Source of the DNA: Hydrogenobacter sp.
Lineage (GTDB): Bacteria; Aquificota; Aquificia; Aquificales; Aquificaceae
Assembly (NCBI GenBank): GCA_041287335.1
Contig: JBEULM010000022.1
Location: forward strand, 1-59,733
Direction of reading: 5' to 3'
DNA length: 59,733 nt
Shown: positions 42,109 to 50,363 of the stretch, piece after piece
How positions within the stretch are numbered: the stretch's first letter is position 1
Layout of the letters: each line of letters opens with the position of its first letter
Position numbers and translations under genes: made by a program
Notes under the pieces: generated by a model
Told to the model about the DNA's origin: nothing
What the model saw: only the letters and a program-made list of their open reading frames with translations
Databases searched by the model: none

Positions 42109-42337
42109 AGCTCTCCTCCATATTTAGTATCTCTTCAAACAGCTCAAGGCTTTTGAGAGCTTCATCTTCGTCAAGTTTCTGTATAGCAAAACCAACATGT
42201 ATTAAGACCCAATCGTTTTCCTTGACGTCCTCCTGCATAAGCTCCAGAGATACAACCCTCTTTACGCCCATAGTATCAACGATCGCAGTCCCATCTTCTC
42301 TAACTTCAACTACCCTTGAAGGTATAGAAAGACACAT
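42089..42337 (-). CDS. hypC: Hydrogenase maturation chaperone HypC
   Basis: An 82-residue HypC. The ATG at 42337 gives the required MCLSIPSRVVEV N-terminus, with the functional Cys2, and GGAGG lies upstream. The longer frame to 42367 is therefore rejected. HypC binds HypD and carries the Fe ligand group to the hydrogenase large subunit. It overlaps hypD by 20 bases, and lies 61 bases after the end of the copper-efflux cluster. Confidence 0.95.
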   Translation of the reverse strand: MCLSIPSRVVEVREDGTAIVDTMGVKRVVSLELMQEDVKENDWVLIHVGFAIQKLDEDEALKSLELFEEILNMEESYESYEG

Positions 42338-42398
42338 TGCTAACCTCCTTAACGAATACTTATTCATAAATATAACCGGCTTGAACCCTTTGGCAAGA

Positions 42399-45300
42399 TC
42401 ACCTTTTTATCTCCTTAAAGCTGTAAAGGGCAGGTATCACAAAAAGCGCAGTTAAAAAAGCTGAAACTACTCCACCTACCATAGGAAGAGCTATTCGGGA
42501 TATTATTTCTGAACCCGTTCCATGAAGGTATATAGCTGGCAATAGACTGGCTACTATAGCGAGCATAGTCATGCTTTTTGGTCTTATCCTCATAACAGCA
42601 CCCTCGTATATGGCTTCTTTGAAAGCCTTTTCTTGTCTTCTCTCTAAAGTGTTCATTATATAGACTACCATTACTATACACATTTCTGAGGCTATACCCA
42701 AAAGAGCTAAAAATCCCGCTATACTTGCAAGGGACAGTCTGTAACCAAATACGTACATAAGTAGAAAACCACCAAGAAGTGAGGAGGGTAAGGTAAAAAG
42801 CACCAAAAGGGTTTCAAAAAGTTTCCCAAGACTCATATAAACCAGTAGTACTATGCTGAGAAGTACAAGAGGAATGATCACTTTTAAATCTTCCGTAGCT
42901 TTTTGCCAGTACTCAAACTCTCCACTCCACCTGTAGTAATAGCCAGGAGGTAAGTTTATATTCTCTTTTATTCTTTTATCACCCTCTTTAATGATCTTGC
43001 CTATGTCTGCATCCAGCTTAGGTGTTATATAAATGTAAGCTACCAAAAGACCGTTTTCCGACTTTATCTCCATAGGACTTTCAGTTTTTCTTACTTCAGC
43101 TACAGCTTTGAGAGGAACGAGCTTGTCTTTTATCGGAAGTAATAGGTTTTCAAGATCTTCTCTGTAATCCCTGGGAACTCCTAAGGTTATGCTGTAGCGT
43201 TCCCTACCTAAGATATAAAAAGAGATGGGACTGTTAGAAAGAAGCATCTCTACTGCGGAGGAAAGATCCTCAAGTGATAGACCGTAAAGTGCAAGCTTTT
43301 CCCTATCAGGAAGGATCTCCATATACGTTGCACTTGTAAGTCTCTCAGCGTATACACTCATAACATCTTCCATCCCTTTGAGTGCCGCCTCAAACTCAAG
43401 TGCTAAATGTGAAAGTTCTTGTATGTCACCTCCAAACACCTTTATGCCCAAAGGTGTCCTTATGCCTGTACTTATCATATCAATTCTTCCCTTTATTGGC
43501 ATGGTCCAGCTATTTACGACACCAGGAAGCTGCAAGGATCTGTCAAGATCCGAGATGAGCTTTTCGTATGTGATCCCTTTTCGCCACTGACTTTCTGGCT
43601 TTAAAGTGATCGTTGTCTCTATCATAGAAAGGGGTGCGGGATCCGTTGGGGTGTTTGCTCTTCCAACCTTTCCAAAAACGCTTTCTACCTCTGGAAAGCT
43701 CTTTATTATCTTATCTTGAATTGTAAGTAGCTTTTGGGCTTCCTGCACCGAAATACTTGGTGCTGTAGTAGGCATGTAAAGAAGTGTACCCTCCCTAAGG
43801 TCCGGCATAAATTCCCTTCCGAGATTCTTGTAAAGTATGTAACCTGCGGGTATGGAAACAAGGGCAAGGAGCAAAAAAAGAAACCTGAATTTAATGGCTA
43901 ATGAAAATAGAGGAGAGTACAGTTTTATAAGGGTTTTAACCAGAGGATTTTTCTCTTCAGGCAGAACTTTTCCCCTTCCTAAGTAATAAACCAGAAGTGG
44001 AAAAATCACAAGTGAGAGTAAGGAAGCTACGAGCATAGAAATAGTCTTCGTTATAACGAGAGGTCCAAAAAGTCTTCCAGCTTGCCCTTTCATGGCAAGC
44101 ATAGGGACAAAAGAGACAGCAACTACAAGAAGAGCAAAGAAAATAGGTTTCCCTACTTCACTTGCCGATTCCACCAAAGAAGTTTTTACGTCCTTCCCCT
44201 CCTCCCTCTTTCTTGAGTAAGCCTCTACAAGCACTATGCCTGCGTCCACCATTGTACCTATAGCTATAGCGATACCTCCCAGTGACATGATGTTAGAGTT
44301 GACTCCCATGTGGTTCATGAGAATGAACGTACCAAGCAGGGAAAGGGCAAGAAAAACAACAACTGCCAAGCTTAGACCGGGATTGAGCAAGAAAAGACTT
44401 ACAACCAAAATCACTATTGTGGATTCTTCTACGAGAACCCTCCACAGATGATTTATAGCCCTCTGTATCAATTCGGATCTATCGTAAACCGGTACTATCT
44501 TTACATCCTCTGGAAGACCATTTTTAATCTCTTCTAACTTTTCTTTTACTTCCTGTATGGTTTTATAAGCATCAGCACCGTAGCGCATAATCACTATACC
44601 ACCTACAGTATTTCCAAGACCGTTGTAATCTGCCGTTCCCATCCTCAAGGCGGGCGTCTCCACCACAGTAGCTATGTCTTTTATTCTTATGGGTACACCA
44701 TTTACTTCTTTCACTATAGAGTTCTCTATCTCTTTTTTGTCTTTCACATATCCCTTTACTCTTACGAGAAATTCTCTTCCGTTTATCTCTACATACTTGC
44801 CTCCCATCTCAAGATTTGAACCTTTTACAGCCTTTGCAACATCCTCAAGGGAGATACCATAATGCATGAGATGTTCAGGTCTTATAATAACTCTATACTC
44901 TTTTTCAAAGCCTCCTACAGAAGCCACTTCAGCCACGTTTGGCACGGAAAGTAAGGCATACCTTATGTAGAAGTTCTGAAGGCTCCAAAGCTCGTCAAGG
45001 CTTCTCCTTTCTGAATAGAGTACATACTGATAGACCCAGCCAAGACCGGTAGCGTCAGGACCAAGCTCTATCTTTGCCTGAGCTGGAAGCTGGCTCCTTA
45101 TAGAAGAGAGCTTTTCTAAGACCCTTGAGCGAGCCCAGTATATATCCGTGCCATCCTCAAATATGACATAGACCAGAGAGTAGTTAGGCATTGAGTAGCC
45201 CCTTACCGCCTTGACCCTTGGAAGACCCAGCATGGCGGAAGTCAGGGGATAGGTAAGTTGATCCTCTATAACTTGAGGTACTTGCCCCATCCATTCAGAG

Positions 45301-45446
45301 TAGATTATTACCTGCGTGTCAGTTAGGTCTGGTAGGGCATCTATGGGCACCTTCTTTAAAGAGTAAAAGCCATACAGTAGAAGGAAGGCCGAAAGAATAA
45401 TAACCACAAACCTGTATCTTAAAATGCTTTCCGTGAGCCTTTTCAT
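42399..45446 (-). CDS. cusA: CusA-type RND copper/silver efflux pump
   Basis: A 1015-residue RND inner-membrane pump of the heavy-metal type. It starts MKRLTESILRYRFVVIILSAF and has VPIDALPDLTDTQVIIYSEW, GGIAIAIGTMVDAGIVLVEAY (the charged helix 4 motif) and REFMPDLREGTLLYMP, PAPLSMIETTI and DMISTGIRTPLGIKVFG, where methionines match positions that relay Cu(I) in CusA. The start is set by the ATGA overlap with the copB stop. A frame reaching 45602 is antisense to copB and is not real. Together with CusB and CusC it should span the whole envelope. Confidence 0.95.
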   Translation of the reverse strand: MKRLTESILRYRFVVIILSAFLLLYGFYSLKKVPIDALPDLTDTQVIIYSEWMGQVPQVIEDQLTYPLTSAMLGLPRVKAVRGYSMPNYSLVYVIFEDGTDIYWARSRVLEKLSSIRSQLPAQAKIELGPDATGLGWVYQYVLYSERRSLDELWSLQNFYIRYALLSVPNVAEVASVGGFEKEYRVIIRPEHLMHYGISLEDVAKAVKGSNLEMGGKYVEINGREFLVRVKGYVKDKKEIENSIVKEVNGVPIRIKDIATVVETPALRMGTADYNGLGNTVGGIVIMRYGADAYKTIQEVKEKLEEIKNGLPEDVKIVPVYDRSELIQRAINHLWRVLVEESTIVILVVSLFLLNPGLSLAVVVFLALSLLGTFILMNHMGVNSNIMSLGGIAIAIGTMVDAGIVLVEAYSRKREEGKDVKTSLVESASEVGKPIFFALLVVAVSFVPMLAMKGQAGRLFGPLVITKTISMLVASLLSLVIFPLLVYYLGRGKVLPEEKNPLVKTLIKLYSPLFSLAIKFRFLFLLLALVSIPAGYILYKNLGREFMPDLREGTLLYMPTTAPSISVQEAQKLLTIQDKIIKSFPEVESVFGKVGRANTPTDPAPLSMIETTITLKPESQWRKGITYEKLISDLDRSLQLPGVVNSWTMPIKGRIDMISTGIRTPLGIKVFGGDIQELSHLALEFEAALKGMEDVMSVYAERLTSATYMEILPDREKLALYGLSLEDLSSAVEMLLSNSPISFYILGRERYSITLGVPRDYREDLENLLLPIKDKLVPLKAVAEVRKTESPMEIKSENGLLVAYIYITPKLDADIGKIIKEGDKRIKENINLPPGYYYRWSGEFEYWQKATEDLKVIIPLVLLSIVLLVYMSLGKLFETLLVLFTLPSSLLGGFLLMYVFGYRLSLASIAGFLALLGIASEMCIVMVVYIMNTLERRQEKAFKEAIYEGAVMRIRPKSMTMLAIVASLLPAIYLHGTGSEIISRIALPMVGGVVSAFLTALFVIPALYSFKEIKR

Positions 45447-47425
45447 TCTAAGAACCTCTTCATGAGCATGGCATTTATTGCAACAATTAAAGTGCTTGCA
45501 CTCATGAAAAGGGCACCTATTGCTGGCTTTAGGATTATGCCCCATGGAAAGGCTATGCCTGCGGCAAGGGGTATAGCCAATACGTTGTAGCCTACAGCCC
45601 AAAATAGGTTTTGAACCATCTTGCTAACTGTAATGCTTGATGTCTTTATCACCTTTACCACATCCCTTAGGTCACTTTTAACAAGCACAATGTCAGCACT
45701 TTCTATGGCTACATCTGTGCCAGAACCTATGGCTATACCTACATCGGCTTGGACGAGGGCTGGTGCATCGTTTATGCCATCTCCCACCATCGCTACCCTC
45801 ATACCCTTTGATTGAAGCTCTTTTATCTTTTGAGCCTTTTGATGGGGAAGTACCCTTGCGATATATTCTTCTATACCAAGCTCCTTAGCTAAGTGTCGTG
45901 CAACCACTTCAGAATCACCCGTTATCATCATAACCTTTTTACCCATGTTTTTAAGCTCTCTAACAGCCTCGTAGGCTTCAGGTCTTGGTTTGTCGGACAG
46001 AGCAATTGCTCCTATTAGCCTTCCATCTAATGCAACCAATACGGAAGATTTTCCTTGTGCCTCAAACTCATCAACCCTTTTTAAAACCTCCATATCTTTT
46101 ACTATCCCTAATTCCTCCATAAGCAAGAGCGTTCCAACTGCCACAGCTTTACCTTCGACTTCACCTAAGACCCCCTTGCCAGATACAGCCTTAAAGCCCT
46201 TTACCTCTGGTATGGAAATGCCTTCTCTTTGTGCAAACTCTCTTATAGCCTTGCCTATAACATGCTCCGAATACTTTTCAACAGCAGATGTTAGCCTTAT
46301 AAGTTCCTTCTCTGACATATTTACACAAAACAGCTCGGAGACGCCAAAAACACCTTCTGTCAGCGTGCCGGTTTTATCAAAGACTACCACATCAACCTTC
46401 CTGAGTAGCTCAAGGGCAATCCTTTTTCTTATCAATATGCCATTTTTTGCTAAGTAAGAAGTGGACATGGCAACCACAAGGGGTATGGCAAGCCCAAGGG
46501 CATGCGGGCAGGCTATTACCATAACGGAAACAGCTCTTTCAACGGCAAAGGATAAGTCTTTTGCTAAATAGACCCAAAGAGAGAAGGATATAAAGCCTAC
46601 AAATACAGCTATCAGGGTGAGATAGAAGGCAACTTTGTCTGCCATATCTTGAAGTCTTGTTTTTGATTCTTGTGTTTCCTTCACAAGCTTTATGACTTGA
46701 CCTACATAAGCTTCTTCTCCAGTCTTTTCAACCTTAACCTTGAGAGAACCTTCCATGTTTAAGGAACCGCCTATTACCTTATCCCCTAAACTTTTATAAA
46801 CAGGCTTTGATTCTCCTGTGAGCATAGCTTCGTTTAGATAACTTGAGCCTTCCACTACAACGCCATCAACGGGTACTTTTTCACCGGGTTTTACAAGGAC
46901 TATATCCCCGGGTGTAAGCTCGGAAACAGGAACTTCAATTATTTTATCCCCTTTCACAAGGTTTGCCTTTGTAGGCATAAGCCTCATAAGCTCCTCAAGA
47001 GCCTTTGAAGCCCCGAGTGTTGACCGCATCTCTATCCAATGTCCCCATAGCATCACTACAATAAGCGTAGAAAGCTCCCAGAAGAAGTCCATCTTCATCT
47101 GCAAGGTTGCATATAGGCTGTAAAGGAAAGCAACGCTTATTGCAAGAGCTACAAGACTGAACATTCCCGGCTTTTTCTTTTTAAGTTCCTCCAAAGAACC
47201 CTTTATAAAGAAGCTCCCTCCATAGACAAAGATAAAGGAAGAAAGTAAGAGAACAATTACCTTACTTCCGTAAAACTCAGGAATTTTGAAGCCTATAAGT
47301 CTTTGGAAACTTTCAGAAAAGGCAAGTATAGGTAAGGTCAGTATGCTTGAAACGATGGCTTTTTTCTTAATCTCCTCTATGTGGTCTTTGTGCCTAACAG
47401 GAACTTTATGATGGTGTGTATGCAT
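45443..47425 (-). CDS. copB: CopB-type copper P1B-ATPase
   Basis: A 660-residue P1B ATPase. The intramembrane motif is VIACPHALGLAIP, CPH rather than CPC, which marks the CopB (P1B-3) type. An N-terminal His-rich tail (MHTHHHKVPVRHKDH) replaces CxxC domains. Other motifs are TGES, DKTGTLTEG, the HP-type loop SEHVIGKAI, MITGDSE and GDGINDAPALVQADVGIAIG. It pumps copper out of the cytoplasm to the periplasm or to the CusABC pump. It overlaps cusA by 4 bases. Confidence 0.94.
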   Translation of the reverse strand: MHTHHHKVPVRHKDHIEEIKKKAIVSSILTLPILAFSESFQRLIGFKIPEFYGSKVIVLLLSSFIFVYGGSFFIKGSLEELKKKKPGMFSLVALAISVAFLYSLYATLQMKMDFFWELSTLIVVMLWGHWIEMRSTLGASKALEELMRLMPTKANLVKGDKIIEVPVSELTPGDIVLVKPGEKVPVDGVVVEGSSYLNEAMLTGESKPVYKSLGDKVIGGSLNMEGSLKVKVEKTGEEAYVGQVIKLVKETQESKTRLQDMADKVAFYLTLIAVFVGFISFSLWVYLAKDLSFAVERAVSVMVIACPHALGLAIPLVVAMSTSYLAKNGILIRKRIALELLRKVDVVVFDKTGTLTEGVFGVSELFCVNMSEKELIRLTSAVEKYSEHVIGKAIREFAQREGISIPEVKGFKAVSGKGVLGEVEGKAVAVGTLLLMEELGIVKDMEVLKRVDEFEAQGKSSVLVALDGRLIGAIALSDKPRPEAYEAVRELKNMGKKVMMITGDSEVVARHLAKELGIEEYIARVLPHQKAQKIKELQSKGMRVAMVGDGINDAPALVQADVGIAIGSGTDVAIESADIVLVKSDLRDVVKVIKTSSITVSKMVQNLFWAVGYNVLAIPLAAGIAFPWGIILKPAIGALFMSASTLIVAINAMLMKRFLE

Positions 47426-47428
47426 AGT

Positions 47429-47542
47429 TTAACCTTTTAGCAAGTATTTAAGAAAGGCTCCTATGCCAAGAAGTAGAAAAAGCACCACAAGCAGGTATAA
47501 AAGACCCATACCCCATCCCATTCCATGCATATCCCACATCAT
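47429..47542 (-). CDS. 37-residue membrane peptide of the copper cluster
   Basis: A short open frame with TAAAAGGAGGCG ribosome-binding site and two consecutive ATG codons. The peptide begins MMWDMHGMGWGMG, with five methionines and one histidine in the first twelve residues, and continues as one transmembrane helix (LLYLLVVLFLLLGIGAFL) ending in KYLLKG. It stops 3 bases before the copB start, so it is certainly in the transcript. Met/His-rich single-pass peptides occur beside copper ATPases, but the function here is inferred. It is too short for most gene finders. Confidence 0.7.
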   Translation of the reverse strand: MMWDMHGMGWGMGLLYLLVVLFLLLGIGAFLKYLLKG

Positions 47543-47557
47543 ATCTATCGCCTCCTT

Positions 47558-47986
47558 TTAATGCACATGCCCCATATCAAGGTGCTTTAAAAAGTCCTTA
47601 GTGATATCTTTAAGCTGATAAACCTTTCCCTTACCGGCAAACTTTTGGGCGGATAGCCTGCTTCTAAAAGGAGCAAGGTCCGGACCCATAGGACCCTCCT
47701 TTATAGGCACATAAAAAGCTTTTGTGCCATCTATCCACTTACCGCTTTCATAGTCCTTTACCCAAAGCTCTGCCACTCTGTTTTTATTTTCAAGGTAAAA
47801 CTGCAAAATATGCTTTGGAGACTCCGCATACTTGTAAGAACCATCCTTGAGCTTTACCTGAGAGGTGAGCTTTGGGTCAAAATTTACATCCATACCGCAG
47901 ACCACGCACCGCTCACCCCTGGGTGGTTCTTTAGGCTGAGCCAGTGCAAAAATAAAGCTAAATAGGAAAATTAATATGAGCCTCAT
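47558..47986 (-). CDS. NosL-family copper-binding protein
   Basis: A 142-residue exported protein with signal peptide MRLILIFLFSFIFALA and the NosL core: ERCVVCGMDVNFDP near residue 27 (the copper site) and KYAESPKHILQFY, AFYVPIKEGPMGPDLAPF. The lipobox cysteine of classical NosL is not clear, so it may be a soluble periplasmic form. NosL donates Cu(I) to nitrous-oxide reductase in other bacteria; here the neighbours suggest general copper trafficking. It overlaps the DUF2231 gene by 4 bases. Confidence 0.87.
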   Translation of the reverse strand: MRLILIFLFSFIFALAQPKEPPRGERCVVCGMDVNFDPKLTSQVKLKDGSYKYAESPKHILQFYLENKNRVAELWVKDYESGKWIDGTKAFYVPIKEGPMGPDLAPFRSRLSAQKFAGKGKVYQLKDITKDFLKHLDMGHVH

Positions 47987-48534
47987 TTTGCTACCTCCAC
48001 TGGTACACCTACTGAATATTCATAAACCAGCTTACCACCTAAGCTTCCTTGATACACTACACCTGCACACAAGAGAAGATAAATACCTATGAAAACATAC
48101 CGGAACACATTGCTATATCTTACGTGATACAACACCTTAAAGAGAAAACCCAAGGAAGAAAGAAAAAGGAGAACGAAGCCTATATTCTGATGAAGATGTA
48201 TAAGCTCCATAGCTCCTCTTTTAGGGATCATTTCCTCTATACTCTGATGTGCGGTGTAGCCTGTTACAACGGATAGAGATAGTACGAGAAGTGTCAGAAA
48301 GCTAAATAAAAGTACCAAGTACTCCGTTCCTTTCTTCTTTATTGTGTAGTATACCTCCGCAAGTAAGGTTGCGAATGGAAGGGATATGCCAAAATGAACG
48401 ATAGGTGGATGAAACTTTACAACAGCTGGATAAACCAAAGTTTGAAGATTCGCATATTCATTAGCTTGATGCGGTTCGTGAGCCAAAACAAGGTAAAAAG
48501 AAGATAGTAAAAGAACCATCAAAAGTCGCTTCAT
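47983..48534 (-). CDS. DUF2231-like membrane protein of the copper cluster
   Basis: A 183-residue membrane protein with a signal/first helix (KRLLMVLLLSSFYLVLAHEP), the HFGISLPFATLLAEV segment typical of DUF2231, and about four further helices. Conserved histidines (HPPIVHFG, HLHQNIGF) lie near the membrane face and could bind metal or haem. It overlaps both neighbours by 4 bases. The family is not characterised. Confidence 0.8.
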   Translation of the reverse strand: MKRLLMVLLLSSFYLVLAHEPHQANEYANLQTLVYPAVVKFHPPIVHFGISLPFATLLAEVYYTIKKKGTEYLVLLFSFLTLLVLSLSVVTGYTAHQSIEEMIPKRGAMELIHLHQNIGFVLLFLSSLGFLFKVLYHVRYSNVFRYVFIGIYLLLCAGVVYQGSLGGKLVYEYSVGVPVEVAK

Positions 48535-48866
48535 TTAAAAAGCTCCTCCATCTGCTTTTTCATCTGAGGGATATTTTCCAAAACCTTTTTCATAGTTTCC
48601 CTGTGCTGTAGCATCATGGACATAAGCCTTTCCATAAACCTTGGGTTTTCCATGAGTGTGTTCATCATCTGCTGTCTGCATTTCTGCATATGTTCCATCA
48701 TAGCTTTACGCATCTCGGGGTCTTCCATCATCATCTGCATCATCATAGGCATCATGGGCATCATATCCTGCTGTAGGCTCTCACCCTCGTGTTTATGCTC
48801 CTGCTGTGCAAAAACCCCTGAAAACACACCCACCGTCAAAAGGGCTGATGCAAGTAGCTTCTTCAT
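48531..48866 (-). CDS. Methionine-rich periplasmic copper-binding protein
   Basis: A 111-residue exported protein with signal MKKLLASALLTVGVFSGVFA and QQEHKHEG just after it. The mature part is an almost uninterrupted helix rich in methionine (MMPMMPMMMQMMMEDPEMRKAMMEHMQKC, then MENPRFMERLMSMM). Such MxM/MMxM patterns bind Cu(I) in the oxidising periplasm, as in CopK/PcoE-type and PCuAC-like carriers. It is the gene after cusB in the operon and overlaps the DUF2231 gene by 4 bases. The 126 bases before it carry no other sure gene. Confidence 0.85.
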   Translation of the reverse strand: MKKLLASALLTVGVFSGVFAQQEHKHEGESLQQDMMPMMPMMMQMMMEDPEMRKAMMEHMQKCRQQMMNTLMENPRFMERLMSMMLQHRETMKKVLENIPQMKKQMEELFK

Positions 48867-48895
48867 ATCAAACCTCCTTTATTAGAATTTTTTTT

Positions 48896-48991
48896 ATGGA
48901 CGTACTTTTTTACTTCCTTGGGCTTTTTGTATTCACAGGTGGTGTGCTTTACCTCCTTTTTGCTTACGGCAGGTTTATGAGCAGAAGGTAG
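48896..48991 (+). CDS. Possible 31-residue plus-strand membrane ORF
   Basis: An open frame starting MDVLFYFLGLFVFTGG and ending FAYGRFMSRR: one hydrophobic helix with positive charges at its C-terminus. It fills most of the 126-base gap between cusB and the Met-rich gene, on the opposite strand to both. No Shine-Dalgarno sequence or good promoter is seen, so it may be a chance frame. Confidence 0.25.
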   Translation: MDVLFYFLGLFVFTGGVLYLLFAYGRFMSRR

Positions 48992-48992
48992 C

Positions 48993-50363
48993 TCAGTGGT
49001 GATGTTCATAGGTCTTTACCTCCTCTTCATAGATCCCCTTAATCTGGGCTTCTGAGTCTAAAAGGAAGGTTCCCTTTACAACCACCCTTTCCCCTTCCTT
49101 CAAACCTTCAAGCACCTCGTAGTAGCCTTCTGCCCTTCTCCCAAGCCTTACAGCTCTTGGCTGATAAACGCCTGGCTCTAACTCCACAAAGACCACCTGC
49201 CTTTTGCCCGTATCTACCACCGCACTTTCTGGCACAGCAAGTACCTCTCCCAGCGGTTTTTCAAAGTAAACATCAACGAGCTGGTTTATCTTCAAAAAGG
49301 CATTTCTATTTGGAAGGCTTATTCTTACCTTCACCGTTCTTGCCATCTTATCAGCTTCAGGAAATACGTAATCTACTCTACCTGTATAGCTTTCCTGAAT
49401 TCCCTCAGGGCTTATGAGAACCTCCATCCCTTTCTTTACAGCGTACGCATCTTCCTGAGGGATTTCTGCAATTACCCATACACTTGATACGTTGGCTATC
49501 TTGTATGCTACATCTCCGGCTTTCAAAAAACCTCCGGGAGATACCTTTCTTTCAAGAATTACGCCCGAGTAAGGAGATCTTATCACCTCTCCTTCTCTGA
49601 GGTAAGATAGTTTTTCAAGTACTGCCTTTTCAAGATCTTTTCTTCCCAACTCTTTTGCAAGCCGAAGTTCTTCCTTAGTTACTTCTACATCAGGACTTAA
49701 AATCTTCATAAGAGGCGTGCCTTTTGAGATAAGCTCACCTTCAAATCTACCAAAGGTGTCCAGCACCCACGCATCACTGCGCAAAGTGATATCATAGGTT
49801 TTTGAAAGGTCATAAGATATGTACCCAACAGCATGGAAACTCTCCATAAGATCCTGCCTTCCTACTTCAACCGTCTGGATCCCTATCATTTGAAGCTTTT
49901 GTGGATCTACGCTTATGCCTTCAGTCCTTTTCCCCTCAGCCTGACTACCTTTGAAAGGAACGGAAAGTTCCTTTTTCAATACGTTTCCCTCAACCTCCGC
50001 CACCACCTGCCATGAACCTGCCATACTAATATTCACAACACCTTCATACCTACCCTTTTTTACCTCATTTAACACTACATCTTCTCTCATTTCACCCATC
50101 CCCGGCATAGGAGGCATGTAAAAGTAAAGGTTTGTAAGCTTCCTTTCAGGATTTATAAGTATGTAGAGTTTATTTTTACCTACTTTTAACTCCCCACCTT
50201 GAGAATAGAAACTAACATCAAGATTACGTTCTTTTAAGGAAAATAGGTAAGAGTATCCGGTGGGTATAGATGAGATTTCTTTCCCTTTATACGTGTAATA
50301 GATTATTCCTACTAAGGCAAGAAGCGCCGTAAGGAATATTAGAATAAATATAAATCTTTTCAT
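48993..50363 (-). CDS. cusB: CusB-like efflux membrane-fusion protein
   Basis: A 456-residue periplasmic adaptor of the RND copper pump. An N-terminal membrane anchor (IFILIFLTALLALVGIIYYTY) precedes the hairpin and barrel-sandwich parts (GVILERKVSPGGFLKAGDV, VWVIAEIPQEDAY). Copper-ligand candidates are MPPMPGMGEM near residue 85 and the C-terminal YEHHH. It overlaps cusC by 4 bases. CusB normally transfers Cu(I) from periplasmic chaperones to CusA. Confidence 0.93.
   Translation of the reverse strand: MKRFIFILIFLTALLALVGIIYYTYKGKEISSIPTGYSYLFSLKERNLDVSFYSQGGELKVGKNKLYILINPERKLTNLYFYMPPMPGMGEMREDVVLNEVKKGRYEGVVNISMAGSWQVVAEVEGNVLKKELSVPFKGSQAEGKRTEGISVDPQKLQMIGIQTVEVGRQDLMESFHAVGYISYDLSKTYDITLRSDAWVLDTFGRFEGELISKGTPLMKILSPDVEVTKEELRLAKELGRKDLEKAVLEKLSYLREGEVIRSPYSGVILERKVSPGGFLKAGDVAYKIANVSSVWVIAEIPQEDAYAVKKGMEVLISPEGIQESYTGRVDYVFPEADKMARTVKVRISLPNRNAFLKINQLVDVYFEKPLGEVLAVPESAVVDTGKRQVVFVELEPGVYQPRAVRLGRRAEGYYEVLEGLKEGERVVVKGTFLLDSEAQIKGIYEEEVKTYEHHH

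Noticed and set aside
45447-45602. N-terminal extension of cusA by 52 residues with many Cys and His
   Set aside because: It is an out-of-frame reading of the copB 3' end. The ATGA overlap at 45443-45446 gives the normal CusA N-terminus. Cysteine/histidine content there is accidental.
45990-46457. A 155-codon plus-strand frame
   Set aside because: It is antisense to the conserved phosphorylation and nucleotide domains of copB.
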